From Vreelandella arcis (lineage in GTDB: Bacteria; Pseudomonadota; Gammaproteobacteria; Pseudomonadales; Halomonadaceae): a stretch of 64,000 bases of DNA. The position numbers and the translations under genes were made by a program. Below the pieces are notes generated by a model. It worked only from the letters and a program-made list of their open reading frames with translations. It was not told where the DNA came from and ran no database searches. Positions 42,976-52,703 of the stretch are shown here, one piece after another. The number at the start of each line of letters is the position of its first letter. The first letter of the stretch is position 1. The DNA lies in NCBI RefSeq assembly GCF_900103865.1, contig NZ_FNII01000005.1, forward strand, positions 124,001 through 188,000. Direction: 5' to 3'.

Positions 42976-45834
42976 GTGAGCCAATCCATGGAAAAGACCT
43001 ACCAACCTGAGCAGATCGAGACCCGCTGGTACGAGCGCTGGGAAGCCGACAACCGTTTCGCCCCGTCAGGCCGCGGCGAGCCGTTTTCGATCATGATCCC
43101 GCCGCCCAACGTGACCGGCAGTCTGCACATGGGCCACGCGTTCCAGGACACCATTATGGATACCCTGACGCGCTGGAAGCGGATGCAGGCCAACAACACC
43201 CTGTGGCAGGTAGGCACCGACCACGCCGGTATCGCCACGCAGATGCTGGTCGAGCGCAAAATTGCCGCTGAAGAAGGCAAGACCCGCCACGACCTGGGTC
43301 GCGAAGCGTTTATCGACAAGGTGTGGGAGTGGAAGGAAGAATCCGGTGACCACATTACCCGCCAGCTGCGGCGCATGGGCGCCAGCGTCGACTGGTCCCG
43401 AGAGCGCTTCACCATGGACGACGGTTTCTACAAGGCCGTCCAGGAAGTGTTCGTGCGCCTGCACGAAGACAACCTGATTTATCGCGGTAAGCGGCTGGTC
43501 AACTGGGACCCAACGCTGCACACCGCGATTTCCGACCTTGAAGTCGAGAACAAGGAGCAGCAGGGCAGCTTCTGGCACTTCCGCTACCCGCTGGCCGACG
43601 GCGTCAAAACCGCCGACGGCAAGGATTACCTGGTGGTCGCCACGACACGCCCGGAAACCCTGCTGGGCGATACCGGCGTGGCGGTCAATCCGGAAGACGA
43701 ACGCTACGCCTCGCTGGTCGGCAAGTTCATCGAGCTGCCGCTGGTCGGTCGCCGTATTCCCATCGTTGCCGATGAACACGCCGACATGGATAAAGGCTCG
43801 GGCTGTGTGAAAATCACCCCGGCCCACGACTTCAACGACTACGAGGTCGGCAAGCGCCAGAACCACCTGCTGATCAACGTCTTCTCCAAAAACGCGGCGA
43901 TTCTTGAGCAAGCTGAAATCTTTGATCTCAAAGGCCAGCCCCAGCCCTTTGAGGACGCCAGCCTGCCCGCCAAGTACGCTGGCCTCGACCGCTTCGAGGC
44001 ACGCAAGCTGATCGTAGAGGACATGGACGCGCTGGGCCTGCTCGAGCAGGTGGAGGCCGTTAACAACACCATGCCCTACGGCGACCGCTCGGGTGACGTC
44101 ATCGAGCCGCTGTTGACCGACCAGTGGTTTGTCGCCGTGGAGTCGCTCGCCAAGCCTGCCATTGAAGCGGTGGAAAAAGGCGACATCCAGTTCGTGCCCA
44201 AGAACTACGAAAACATGTACTTCGCCTGGATGCGCGACCTCCAGGACTGGTGCATATCCCGACAGCTGTGGTGGGGCCACCGCATTCCCGCCTGGTACGA
44301 CGAGGAGGGCAATGTCTATGTTGCGCGCACGGAAGTCGAAGCTCGTGAGAAGCACGAACTTGGCCCTGATGTAACATTGACGCAAGACGAAGATGTGCTG
44401 GACACCTGGTTCAGCTCGGGCCTGTGGACCTTCGGCACCCTGGGCTGGCCGGAACAAACCCCGGAGCTTGAGACCTTCCACCCGACCAGCGTGCTGGTCA
44501 CCGGCTTTGACATCATCTTCTTCTGGGTGGCCAGGATGATCATGATGACGCTCAAATTCACCGACGAAGTACCGTTCAAGACGGTCTATGTACACGGCCT
44601 GGTGCGCGACGGACAGGGCCAGAAGATGTCCAAGTCCAAGGGCAACGTGCTCGACCCCATCGACCTGATCGATGGTATCAGCCTGGACGCGCTGCTCGAA
44701 AAACGCACCGGCAACATGATGCAGCCGCAAAAGGCCAAGGCGATTGCCAAGGCCACCCGCGACGAATTCAAGGACGGCATCGAAGCCCACGGCACCGACG
44801 CGCTGCGCTTTACGTTCCTCTCCCAGGCCACCACCGGGCGCGACATCAAGTTCGACATGAACCGCCTGGACGGCTACCGCAACTTCTGCAACAAGCTGTG
44901 GAACGCCTCGCGCTACGTGCTGATGAACGCCGAAGGCGAAGATTGCGGCACCGACGGCGGCGAGGTGGAACTCTCCCTGGCCGACCGCTGGATTATCTCC
45001 CAGCTGCAGAAAACCGAAGCGCAAGTGACCAAGGCAATGGACGAGTACCGCTTCGACCACGCCTCCCAGGCGCTCTACGAGTTCGTCTGGAACGAGTACT
45101 GCGACTGGTACCTGGAGCTTTCCAAGCCGGTACTCTGGGATGAAAATGCCACGGCGGAAGCCAAGCGCGGCACGCGCCGTACGCTGGTGCGCGTGCTCGA
45201 AGCCATTCTGCGCCTGGCCCACCCGATGATGCCCTACATCACCGAAGAGATCTGGCAGCGTGTGTCACCGCTTGCGGGTATGTATATGGGTGACGATGCG
45301 TCGATCATGCACCAGGCATGGCCGGAAGCCGACAAGAGCAAAATCGACGAGCAGGCGACCCTGGATATCGAATGGCTGAAGGGCGTGATTATCGCCGTGC
45401 GCAATATCCGCGCCGAGATGAACATTGCCCCCGGCAAGCCGCTGGACGTGCTGCTGACCAAGGGCAAGGCCGAGGATGCCGAGCGTCTGGAAAGCTACCG
45501 TCACTTCCTGGCCAAGCTCGCCAAGCTGGAAAGCGCCACCTGGCTTGAAAACCCCGACGACGCCCCGCTTTCGGCGACGCAGCTGGTGGGCGACATGGAA
45601 GTGCTGGTGCCCATGGCCGATTTGATCGACAAGGACACCGAGCTCAAGCGCCTGGCCAAGGAAATCGACAAGCAGGACAAGCTGATCGGCGGCATCGAGA
45701 AAAAGCTCAGCAACGAAGGCTTTATCGCCAAAGCCCCCGAAGCCGTGGTGGAAAAAGAGCGCGGCAAGCTGGCCGAGTTCCAGGCCGCCAAACAGCTGCT
45801 TGAAGAGCAAAAGGCGAAGATTGCGGCTTTGTAG
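42976..45834 (+). CDS. valS: Valyl-tRNA synthetase
   Basis: A 952-residue class I synthetase that charges tRNAVal and edits mischarged threonine. HMGH (51-54), the HIGH motif, is in [19 protein letters not shown] is at 550-554. The editing domain lies between, with [17 protein letters not shown], and the C-terminal coiled coil ([18 protein letters not shown]) ends the protein. Length matches E. coli ValS (951). GTG at 42976 is used; an ATG four codons later is also possible. Its usual neighbour holC is 4.3 kb upstream. Confidence 0.97.
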   Translation: MSQSMEKTYQPEQIETRWYERWEADNRFAPSGRGEPFSIMIPPPNVTGSLHMGHAFQDTIMDTLTRWKRMQANNTLWQVGTDHAGIATQMLVERKIAAEEGKTRHDLGREAFIDKVWEWKEESGDHITRQLRRMGASVDWSRERFTMDDGFYKAVQEVFVRLHEDNLIYRGKRLVNWDPTLHTAISDLEVENKEQQGSFWHFRYPLADGVKTADGKDYLVVATTRPETLLGDTGVAVNPEDERYASLVGKFIELPLVGRRIPIVADEHADMDKGSGCVKITPAHDFNDYEVGKRQNHLLINVFSKNAAILEQAEIFDLKGQPQPFEDASLPAKYAGLDRFEARKLIVEDMDALGLLEQVEAVNNTMPYGDRSGDVIEPLLTDQWFVAVESLAKPAIEAVEKGDIQFVPKNYENMYFAWMRDLQDWCISRQLWWGHRIPAWYDEEGNVYVARTEVEAREKHELGPDVTLTQDEDVLDTWFSSGLWTFGTLGWPEQTPELETFHPTSVLVTGFDIIFFWVARMIMMTLKFTDEVPFKTVYVHGLVRDGQGQKMSKSKGNVLDPIDLIDGISLDALLEKRTGNMMQPQKAKAIAKATRDEFKDGIEAHGTDALRFTFLSQATTGRDIKFDMNRLDGYRNFCNKLWNASRYVLMNAEGEDCGTDGGEVELSLADRWIISQLQKTEAQVTKAMDEYRFDHASQALYEFVWNEYCDWYLELSKPVLWDENATAEAKRGTRRTLVRVLEAILRLAHPMMPYITEEIWQRVSPLAGMYMGDDASIMHQAWPEADKSKIDEQATLDIEWLKGVIIAVRNIRAEMNIAPGKPLDVLLTKGKAEDAERLESYRHFLAKLAKLESATWLENPDDAPLSATQLVGDMEVLVPMADLIDKDTELKRLAKEIDKQDKLIGGIEKKLSNEGFIAKAPEAVVEKERGKLAEFQAAKQLLEEQKAKIAAL

Positions 45835-45857
45835 CATCTAGTTATTACCAAACCCAA

Positions 45858-45881
45858 AAGCGGTGCTGAGAAGCGCCGCTT
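45858..45881 (+). terminator. Stem-loop after valS
   Basis: AAGCGGTGCT (45858-45867) pairs with AGCGCCGCTT (45872-45881), one G-U pair included, over a 4-nt loop. The T run is minimal. It separates valS from the zeta-like kinase gene. Confidence 0.4.
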
Positions 45882-45898
45882 CCATTTGGAGTTTGCAT

Positions 45899-46471
45899 AT
45901 GCCTACCTGCTGGATAATTGCAGGCCCAAACGGGGCGGGTAAAACAACATTTGCGTTTGAGTACCTACCGCAAGTCGCCAATGGCTCCCGCTTTGTCAAT
46001 GCCGACCTCATTGCCGCCGGTCTTTCGCCATTCGCCCCTGAGAAGGAACTGATGGCGGCAAGCCGATTATTTCTTAAAGAAATTGATTGGTGTATCAAAG
46101 CAAAAGATGACTTTGCCTTCGAGACCACGCTTTCGGGTATCACTTATCTCCATAGAATTGATCAGTTACGCAGTAGTGGATGGCGCGTAGTGCTATTCTA
46201 CTTGGCGTTACCCAGCGTTGAGATGTCTCATATGCGGGTTGCTGAGCGAGTTTCACATGGAGGGCATAACATTCCGAAGAGGGATATAGAACGGCGTTTT
46301 CCTCGTAGCCTTTCAAACTTGTTCATGCGCTATAGCGTCGCTGTAGACGAATGTCTTTGTTTTATGAACAGCGGCGTGGAGCCTGAACTGGTATTTGAAC
46401 AACACGGTCAAACCCGACATATTATTCAGCATGAATATTACCAACACCTTTTGGAGGTAGCCGCATCGTGA
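45899..46471 (+). CDS. Zeta-toxin-like P-loop kinase
   Basis: A 190-residue AAA/zeta-like kinase. Walker A is [19 protein letters not shown]; further zeta-family parts are [14 protein letters not shown], the FAFETTLSG segment and [18 protein letters not shown] with the Arg residues expected to contact ATP. True zeta toxins phosphorylate UDP-N-acetylglucosamine; chromosomal relatives of this short type are mostly untested. The start at 45899 has GGAG upstream; the frame is open to 45863. A 55-residue gene overlaps its stop by 4 bp. GC content drops visibly compared with valS, suggesting acquisition. Confidence 0.85.
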   Translation: MPTCWIIAGPNGAGKTTFAFEYLPQVANGSRFVNADLIAAGLSPFAPEKELMAASRLFLKEIDWCIKAKDDFAFETTLSGITYLHRIDQLRSSGWRVVLFYLALPSVEMSHMRVAERVSHGGHNIPKRDIERRFPRSLSNLFMRYSVAVDECLCFMNSGVEPELVFEQHGQTRHIIQHEYYQHLLEVAAS

Positions 46472-46635
46472 ATACCGACCGACACACTCCCTCCCCCTTT
46501 GCGCAACAAGCACTTGCTGCAATGAAACAGGCTGTCAGCAAGGAGTTAGATCGCAAGAAGCGTTTAGGACACTATGCTGTGGTTTGGAAAGACGGCAAAC
46601 CGGTTAAAATCGGCGAGGACGCTTCACCGCGTTAA
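46468..46635 (+). CDS. Small 55-residue partner of the zeta-like kinase
   Basis: A short gene starting GTG at 46468, overlapping the kinase stop by 4 bp (GTGA), with GGAGG ten bases upstream. The product starts [20 protein letters not shown] and ends [21 protein letters not shown]. The helix plus beta-hairpin pattern ([20 protein letters not shown]) matches small proteins I know beside such kinases, usually called hypothetical. It may act as antitoxin or substrate adaptor; this is inference from the pairing alone. It is not a shadow of another gene. Confidence 0.75.
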   Translation: MNTDRHTPSPFAQQALAAMKQAVSKELDRKKRLGHYAVVWKDGKPVKIGEDASPR

Positions 46636-46887
46636 TACCAACTTACGTCTATACCCCCATTCTACTGCCGATTTGCTCCCTACTTGACAGGGGATCTTAG
46701 AATAGCCGCAGTGCCCTGTTTGCGATTGGGAGCCTGCTTTAGACGAGCAAGGAGAAATGGATAAGGAACAAAACTGAAGACAGCCTGCCCATAGGATCTG
46801 GACCATTTGATCCTGATGGTCCGAGGCGGGTCACTACCCTCTAGCGAGTGACGCTGCCCCGCATTCACCCATCGAGGTCGCTTCCCT
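46636..46887. other. Intergenic region with inverted repeats upstream of the TauD-family gene
   Basis: This 252-bp gap has no gene. GGACCAT (46800-46806) is mirrored by ATGGTCC (46816-46822), and GTCACT by AGTGAC about 20 bp further on. A TTGACA occurs at 46684-46689 without a well-spaced -10. The first half has no recognised content; it may be debris of an inserted element, but no terminal repeats or transposase frame are visible. Confidence 0.5.
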
Positions 46888-47964
46888 ATGGCAACATCCT
46901 CCGATAAGTTCCTAAGCACGCCACCCACCCTACCGCCGCTGAACCCTGAGCGCGTATCGCTATTCGAGCAAGCGGGGTTGACGGTCAAGCCTCTGGAACC
47001 ACTGGGCATTGAAATATACGGCGCCGATGTCCGCACCCGGCTCCCCCAGCCTGTCATCGACGCCCTGGAAGTGGAAATGGCCCATCGCGGCTTCATCGTC
47101 TTCAAGCACCAGACGGATCTTTCGGCGGATGAACTGGTCGAGGCCAGCAAGTGGTGGGGCGCGGGCGAAATCCATTCGACCCACGGTGTTCACCCGGCAA
47201 CGCCTGGCATGAACCGGGACGTCTTCCGCTGCTCCAACGACAATCGCTACGGCATCCTGGGCGTGGGTCCCCAGTGGCACAACGACGGCAGCTTCGAAGC
47301 CGCCACCTTCTCGCATTCCGCCTATTATATGGCGCGGGCGCCCGAACAGGGCGGCGGCACCCACTTCGCCCACCAGGGCGCCGCCTTCGACGTGCTCCCC
47401 GAAGAAAAGCAGGCTTTCTGGGAGCGCCTTGTCTCGGTCAACTCAGCCTCAGGGGTGAGCCATCCTGTCGTCCACACGCATCCTATATCTGGACGCAAGA
47501 GCGTATGGCTGCACCTGGGCATGACCGGCGCGGTCATAGAACGGCTGCCGGAGGACGGACGCCCCATCGACGAACTGCAGCAGGATCCCGCCTCTACCGA
47601 CCAGCTTCGCCTGCTCAACGAAGACGAGATAAAACAGCTTTTCAACGACTACAATGACCTGCTGAATGCGTCGTTCGAGAAAGGCTACGGCATACGCTAC
47701 CACTACGACACTGGCGATCTGCTGTACATCGATAACTGGGCGCTGGCGCACCGGGCGGCGCCGGAGGCGCACATGTCCGCCGAGGAGCAGGGCCTGCGGA
47801 TCATGGATCGCGTGACGGTCAAGTCCAGGCAGAACCTGGCGCCGCACTTTGGCTTGCCGCAGTACATCAACCTTGCCGGCCCGCACCCCTTCAATCGCGA
47901 TGGCGTCTGGAAAGCCGGTGGCGTGGGCTTTCGCTGGAAAGATGACATCCCCATGCAAAACTAG
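46888..47964 (+). CDS. TauD/TfdA family Fe(II)/2-oxoglutarate dioxygenase
   Basis: A 358-residue oxygenase of the TauD/TfdA family. The iron ligands are probably His and Asp of QWHNDGSF and the His of YIDNWALAHRAAPE; the Arg for 2-oxoglutarate would be in GLRIMDRVTV. HAHQ-type substrate loops cannot be assigned. The protein is longer than TauD (283) by an N-terminal 40 residues and a C-terminal stretch. The substrate is unknown; there is no sulfonate transporter next door. It stands alone between the kinase pair and the ABC cluster. Confidence 0.8.
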   Translation: MATSSDKFLSTPPTLPPLNPERVSLFEQAGLTVKPLEPLGIEIYGADVRTRLPQPVIDALEVEMAHRGFIVFKHQTDLSADELVEASKWWGAGEIHSTHGVHPATPGMNRDVFRCSNDNRYGILGVGPQWHNDGSFEAATFSHSAYYMARAPEQGGGTHFAHQGAAFDVLPEEKQAFWERLVSVNSASGVSHPVVHTHPISGRKSVWLHLGMTGAVIERLPEDGRPIDELQQDPASTDQLRLLNEDEIKQLFNDYNDLLNASFEKGYGIRYHYDTGDLLYIDNWALAHRAAPEAHMSAEEQGLRIMDRVTVKSRQNLAPHFGLPQYINLAGPHPFNRDGVWKAGGVGFRWKDDIPMQN

Positions 47965-48090
47965 ACGGTGTACCTGATGCGTTGATCATCCCCCGTCGCG
48001 TCTTGACCACTTTTTCTTCTGAACCGTGTAAGGTTGGTACAACTACTGCCACTGAGTGGCATCGAATATTGCTTTTACACGGATTGTGCT

Positions 48091-49125
48091 ATGCCGACAT
48101 CCTCAGAGACGCGAACACAGGCGCTGGCGAGCGAATTACAGCGGGCGGGGATTGCCTACCGCGAGATGTCGCCCATGGCGGACACCGGGCTTGCCCACGA
48201 CCATGTGTGGCTACACCGCGACGGCGAAGACTGGGTGGCGCGGCTGCCCAAGCAGAGCCAGATGAACCTGGGGCCGCAAGATAACCTGGCCTACGAGGCG
48301 GCGTGCTACGCGCGCGCCAGCCAGGGCGGGCATGTCCCGCGCCTGCACGGCCTGCTGGACGTGAGCGACGCCCTGCCCCGGGGCGGCCTGCTGGTGGAGG
48401 CTATCGACGGCCGGTTGGCCCGACTGCCGGAAGATCTGCCGCGCATCGCCGAAACGCTTGCCAGCCTGCATCGCTTGCCGCTTCCGGATAAGCCCGCCCC
48501 GCTGCTGTCGCCGGCAGACCCGTGGCGGGCCATGCGCGAGGAAGTCGCCCGTCAGTCTGAGTGGCTCGAGCAGGCGGGCTTGAGCACCGACGTCATCGAC
48601 CGGATCCGCGCCGAGCTGGACGCCCTGCCGGTGGTGCTTGCCGATGCAGCACGCTGCCTGATCAGCTTTGACACCCACCCCGGCAACTTCCTGATCGACG
48701 CCGAGGGCCGCGCGGTGCTGGTCGACCTGGAAAAGGGCCGCTACGGCCTGCCGGGCATTGACCTGGCCCATACCAGCCTTTATACCTCCACCACCTGGGA
48801 TCTCAACAGCCAGGCGAACCTCTCGCTGGACGAGGTGGTGGATTTTTACCGCGGCTGGCAGGCCGCCATGGGCGACTCGCCCAGCGCCGAGACGCTGGTC
48901 GCCTGCCGCCGCGCCACCTGGCTGTGGTCGCTAACCTGGTGCGCTAAATGGCGCGCCCAGCACTTACACGCCAAAGATGCCGAGCGCCGGGGCGAAGACT
49001 GGTCGGCAGAGCTTACCGATCCCGCCGTGATTGCCCACGTGCGCGACCGGGTGGAACATTACCTGTCACCGTCGATCATTGACCATGTTCAGGACGAACT
49101 CCAGCGCCTGCGCGCCACGCTTTAA
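48091..49125 (+). CDS. Aminoglycoside phosphotransferase-fold (APH/choline-kinase-like) kinase
   Basis: A 344-residue small-molecule kinase. The catalytic loop is CLISFDTHPGNFLID (HxxNxx with Asp) and the metal motif AVLVDLEKGRYGLPGIDLAH; an N-terminal lobe Lys may be in DWVARLPK. Members include thiamine, choline and aminoglycoside kinases; the sequence alone does not say which. The ATG at 48091 gives the natural N-terminus; the frame is open to 48034. It is 55 bp before the ABC substrate-binding gene, in the same direction, so its substrate may be what the transporter imports. Confidence 0.82.
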   Translation: MPTSSETRTQALASELQRAGIAYREMSPMADTGLAHDHVWLHRDGEDWVARLPKQSQMNLGPQDNLAYEAACYARASQGGHVPRLHGLLDVSDALPRGGLLVEAIDGRLARLPEDLPRIAETLASLHRLPLPDKPAPLLSPADPWRAMREEVARQSEWLEQAGLSTDVIDRIRAELDALPVVLADAARCLISFDTHPGNFLIDAEGRAVLVDLEKGRYGLPGIDLAHTSLYTSTTWDLNSQANLSLDEVVDFYRGWQAAMGDSPSAETLVACRRATWLWSLTWCAKWRAQHLHAKDAERRGEDWSAELTDPAVIAHVRDRVEHYLSPSIIDHVQDELQRLRATL

Positions 49126-49180
49126 TGCCGGGCGATAGATTGACGCCTGCCAGTCCCATTGCTCTATTGAGAGGTTTGCG

Positions 49181-50392
49181 ATGTTGAATCCCTGCCGTTT
49201 CTCCCTGATAGCCCCTCTGCTGGCACTGGCGCTGCCCGCCGTGGCAGCCCCCGACCCCGGCAACTGGCAAGATGTGTTAGCCGAGGCCGAGGGTCAAACC
49301 GTTTTCTGGAACGCCTGGGGCGGGGATTCGCGTACCAATCGCTATATCGACTGGGTGGCCGAGCAAATGCAGGCGCAGCACGACGTGGCGGTCGAACACG
49401 TCAAGCTGGATGACACCAGCAGTGCGGTGTCCCGGGTGCTGGCCGAGAAGCAGGCGGGCAACGACGACGAAGGCAGCATCGACCTGATCTGGATCAACGG
49501 CGAAAACTTTGCCGCGATGCGTGACAACGACCTGCTGTTTGGCCCTTTCGCCGAATCGCTGCCCAACTTTGCGCTAACCAACGCCGCCGAAAACCCCGAA
49601 GTGGTGACCGACTTCACCCTGCCCACTGAGGGCTTTGAATCGCCCTGGGGTAAGGCGCAGATCACCTTCTATTACGACGCTGCCCAGGTCGAAACGCCGC
49701 CTCAGGACATGCAGGCGCTGCTCGACTGGGCGCGCGCCAACCCCGGTCAATTCAGCTACCCGAAAATCCCCGACTTCACCGGCAGTACGTTTTTAAAGCA
49801 GGCATTGATCGAACTGACCGATCAGGATGAGGCGCTTTATCAGCCCGTTGAGGAGAGCGATTTCGAAGAGGTCACAGCGCCGCTATGGGCCTATCTGGAT
49901 GCGCTGCACCCGCACCTGTGGCGCAGCGGGCGCACCTTCCCCGACTCAGGCCCCAACCTGCGTACGCTGATGAGCGATGGCGAGCTGAGCCTGGCATTTT
50001 CGTTCTACCCCACCGATGCCGCCGTGGCGGTAAGGGAATACGAACTGCCCGAGAGCGTGCGCAGCTATGTTCTGGACGGCGGCACGCTGGGTAACGTTCA
50101 CTTCGTGGCGATTCCCTACAACTCGCCCCACAAGGCCGGCGCCATAGTACTGGCCAACTTTCTGATGTCGCCGGAAGCCCAGGCCCAAAAGCAGTCGCTC
50201 GCGATGTGGGGTGACCGCAGCGTGCTGGACATCGAGCAGCTCGACACCAAGGATCAGGCGCTGTTCGAACAGGGTGATCGCCATCCTTCCGAGCTACCGG
50301 CGGACGCCCTGTCCAACACGCTCCCCGAGCCGCATCCGAGTTGGATGACGGCGCTCCAGGATGCCTGGCTCGAGCGTTACGGCGTTAACTGA
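49181..50392 (+). CDS. ynjB: ABC transporter substrate-binding protein, YnjB type
   Basis: A 403-residue periplasmic protein. The signal peptide MLNPCRFSLIAPLLALALPA is followed by PGNWQDVLAEAEGQTVFWNAWGGD, the YnjB-like opening with the FWNAWGGD motif, then NRYIDWVAEQ and DLIWINGENFAAMR. It belongs to the family of extracellular solute-binding proteins near thiamine and iron binders; the ligand of YnjB is unknown. RBS GAGAGG lies upstream. It begins ynjB-ynjC-ynjD; the stop is 2 bp before the permease start. Confidence 0.88.
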   Translation: MLNPCRFSLIAPLLALALPAVAAPDPGNWQDVLAEAEGQTVFWNAWGGDSRTNRYIDWVAEQMQAQHDVAVEHVKLDDTSSAVSRVLAEKQAGNDDEGSIDLIWINGENFAAMRDNDLLFGPFAESLPNFALTNAAENPEVVTDFTLPTEGFESPWGKAQITFYYDAAQVETPPQDMQALLDWARANPGQFSYPKIPDFTGSTFLKQALIELTDQDEALYQPVEESDFEEVTAPLWAYLDALHPHLWRSGRTFPDSGPNLRTLMSDGELSLAFSFYPTDAAVAVREYELPESVRSYVLDGGTLGNVHFVAIPYNSPHKAGAIVLANFLMSPEAQAQKQSLAMWGDRSVLDIEQLDTKDQALFEQGDRHPSELPADALSNTLPEPHPSWMTALQDAWLERYGVN

Positions 50393-50394
50393 GC

Positions 50395-52074
50395 ATGCTG
50401 GGGCTCGCGCCGGCGCTGCTTGTTACCCTGCTGGTACTCCCAGTGGGGGCCGGCCTGCTGATGGTGCTGCTGCCGGCGTTCGGCTACCTGCCTGCGCTGG
50501 GCGGCGACGCGGTCAGCCTGGCGCCCTGGCGAATGCTGTTCGGCCATCCCGGACTTGGCCGCTCGGTGGCGGTGAGCTATGCCAGCGGCCTGGTGAGCAC
50601 CTTGCTGGCGCTTGCGATCGTCGTGCTGTTTCTGGCCGCCAGCCGCGGCACCTGGCTGGACCGGGGCATTCGTCGCCTGGTATCACCGCTGCTGGCGATC
50701 CCCCACGCGGCGGTGGCCTTTGGCCTGGCGTTCTTGATTGCGCCCTCGGGGCTTCTGGCACGTTGGGCATCGCCCGGTCTCACCGGTTGGGATCGCCCGC
50801 CCGACTGGCTCATCGTCAACGACCCGCTGGGGCTTGCGCTGATGGCCGGGCTGGTGCTCAAGGAGGTGCCGTTTCTGCTGCTCATGTGCCTGGCCGCGTT
50901 GCCTCAGCTGCGCCCCGAGCAACGCGTGACCCTGGCGCGCTCGCTGGGATATGCGCCGAGCATCGCCTGGTTGAAAGGCGTACTACCGGCACTATATCCG
51001 CTGATTCGCCTGCCGATTTACGCGGTGATTGCCTACGCCACCTCGGTGGTCGACATGGCCATGATTCTGGGCCCGACATTGCCGCCCACGCTGAGCGTGT
51101 CGATTCTGACCTGGTTCAATGACCCCGACCTGGAACGGCGTTTCATGGCCTCCGCCGGAGCCGTGCTGCAGCTTGGCGTGACGCTGGCAGCGCTGTTGAC
51201 CTGGTGGCTGGGCGAGCAGTGTATCAAGCGACTCGGCTATCACTGGGTGGTCAACGGCGTGCGGCGGCGGGGTTCACTCGCCATCACGCTGGGCGGACGC
51301 GGGCTGCTGGGCATGACCACCCTGCTGGTGCTGAGCGCGTTGGCCGGGCTGACAGTGTTTTCGGTGGCCGGTTTCTGGCGTTTCCCGGATTCTTTGCCCG
51401 GCACGTTCACCTTGGATCATTGGCAGCGCGTTTTACCCAGCGTCACCACCCCGCTCATCAATACGCTCAGCGTAGGGCTCGCCGCAACGCTGATTGCCGC
51501 GGTGCTGGTCGTGGCCACGCTTGAAAACGCGGCGCGGCACCAGCTGCCGCCGCGGGCGGGCCAGTGGCTGCTGTATCTGCCGCTGATTATCCCTCAGGTG
51601 GCATTCCTGTTTGGTCTGGTGGTCGCGGCGGAAAGCCTCAACCTTCGCCCACAGTGGTCGCTGGTGATGGCGGCGCACTTGCTGTTTGTGGTGCCCTATC
51701 TTTACCTGTCGCTTTGCGAAGCGTATCGGCGGCTGGACCCGCGCTGGCTACAGGTCGCCCATTCGCTGGGAGCCTCCCCCTGGCGTGCCTTCTGGCAGAT
51801 ACGGCTGCCGCTGCTGCTGGCGCCGCTGCTGACCGCCTGCGCGGTCAGTCTTGCCCTGAGTATCGGCCAGTACCTCCCCACACTGTTGCTTGGCGGTGGC
51901 CGCGTGCCCACCATCACCACTGAAGCGGTGGCCATGGCCTCGGGCGGCAGCCGCCGCCTGATGGCGGTGCTGGCGCTGCTCCAGGCGCTACTGCCGTTCA
52001 TCGGTTTTAGCCTGGCGCTGCTGATACCGCGTCTTATGTGGGCCAGACGGCGCAATATGCGAGGCGTTGCATGA
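50395..52074 (+). CDS. ynjC: ABC transporter permease, YnjC type (fused double permease)
   Basis: A 559-residue inner-membrane protein with two permease halves, each with about six helices. The cytoplasmic EAA-like loops occur twice: LARSLGYAPSIAWLKGVLPAL and VAHSLGASPWRAFWQIRLPLL. This two-in-one build matches YnjC and related ThiP/SfuB-type permeases. It overlaps the ATPase gene by 4 bp. Confidence 0.92.
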   Translation: MLGLAPALLVTLLVLPVGAGLLMVLLPAFGYLPALGGDAVSLAPWRMLFGHPGLGRSVAVSYASGLVSTLLALAIVVLFLAASRGTWLDRGIRRLVSPLLAIPHAAVAFGLAFLIAPSGLLARWASPGLTGWDRPPDWLIVNDPLGLALMAGLVLKEVPFLLLMCLAALPQLRPEQRVTLARSLGYAPSIAWLKGVLPALYPLIRLPIYAVIAYATSVVDMAMILGPTLPPTLSVSILTWFNDPDLERRFMASAGAVLQLGVTLAALLTWWLGEQCIKRLGYHWVVNGVRRRGSLAITLGGRGLLGMTTLLVLSALAGLTVFSVAGFWRFPDSLPGTFTLDHWQRVLPSVTTPLINTLSVGLAATLIAAVLVVATLENAARHQLPPRAGQWLLYLPLIIPQVAFLFGLVVAAESLNLRPQWSLVMAAHLLFVVPYLYLSLCEAYRRLDPRWLQVAHSLGASPWRAFWQIRLPLLLAPLLTACAVSLALSIGQYLPTLLLGGGRVPTITTEAVAMASGGSRRLMAVLALLQALLPFIGFSLALLIPRLMWARRRNMRGVA

Positions 52075-52703
52075 CGACTAACCCCACACTGCACATCAAG
52101 CAGGTTCAGATCTCGCTACACAGTGAACCGATGCTTGCGATCGACCGATCGATCGCCCCCGGCGAGGTATTGACCGTCATGGGGCCTTCGGGGTCGGGCA
52201 AATCCACGCTGCTGGCCTATCTCGCCGGGTTTCTGTCGCCTACCTTTAAGGCCCAGGGGCAGGTCTTTCTGGGCAAGATGCAACTCGATACGCTACCCGC
52301 CGAACAGCGCGGACTGGGGCTTTTGTTCCAGGACCCGCTGCTGTTTCCCCATTTAAGCGTGGCGGGCAACCTGCGGTTTGCGCTCCCCCGCCATGCGCGG
52401 CATAAACAATCCCAGATCCGTGAGGCCCTTGAACAGGTCGGCATGGCGGACTTTGAAACCCGGGACCCGGCTACGCTCTCCGGTGGCCAGCAGGCCCGCG
52501 TCGCCTTGATGCGTCTGCTGCTGTCGACGCCCAGAGCGGTGCTGCTGGACGAACCGTTTGCCAAGCTGGACACCGCGCTTCGCCAGGACATGCGCACGCT
52601 GGTCTTCAGCCAGCTGCGCGACGCTGGCCTGCCGGCGCTGCTGGTCACCCACGATCAGGCGGATGCCGAGGCGGCGGGAGGGCCGATCATTGAGCTTGGC
52701 TAG
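52071..52703 (+). CDS. ynjD: ABC transporter ATP-binding protein, YnjD type
   Basis: A 210-residue ATPase with Walker A MGPSGSGKSTLLAYLAGF, signature TLSGGQQARVALMRLLL, Walker B AVLLDEPFAKLD and the switch His in LLVTHDQADAEAAGG. The protein stops soon after the switch, as YnjD does (217). The ATG at 52071 overlaps the ynjC stop by 4 bp. It powers import by the YnjB/YnjC partners. Confidence 0.94.
   Translation: MTTNPTLHIKQVQISLHSEPMLAIDRSIAPGEVLTVMGPSGSGKSTLLAYLAGFLSPTFKAQGQVFLGKMQLDTLPAEQRGLGLLFQDPLLFPHLSVAGNLRFALPRHARHKQSQIREALEQVGMADFETRDPATLSGGQQARVALMRLLLSTPRAVLLDEPFAKLDTALRQDMRTLVFSQLRDAGLPALLVTHDQADAEAAGGPIIELG

Noticed and set aside
43066..45222. 718-codon open frame antisense to valS
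   Set aside because: It mirrors valS codon by codon; such frames are common in GC-rich genes. It has no domain, no ribosome-binding site and valS is beyond doubt.
46636..46887. Insertion-sequence remnant upstream of the TauD-family gene
   Set aside because: The sequence looks like non-coding debris, but I see no terminal inverted repeats, target duplication or transposase frame, so it is only listed as intergenic.
47965..49180. TPP riboswitch before the YnjBCD cluster
   Set aside because: The transporter type is related to thiamine importers, but the gaps before the kinase and ynjB genes are short and no CTGAGA...GGGTGC thi-box pattern is present.
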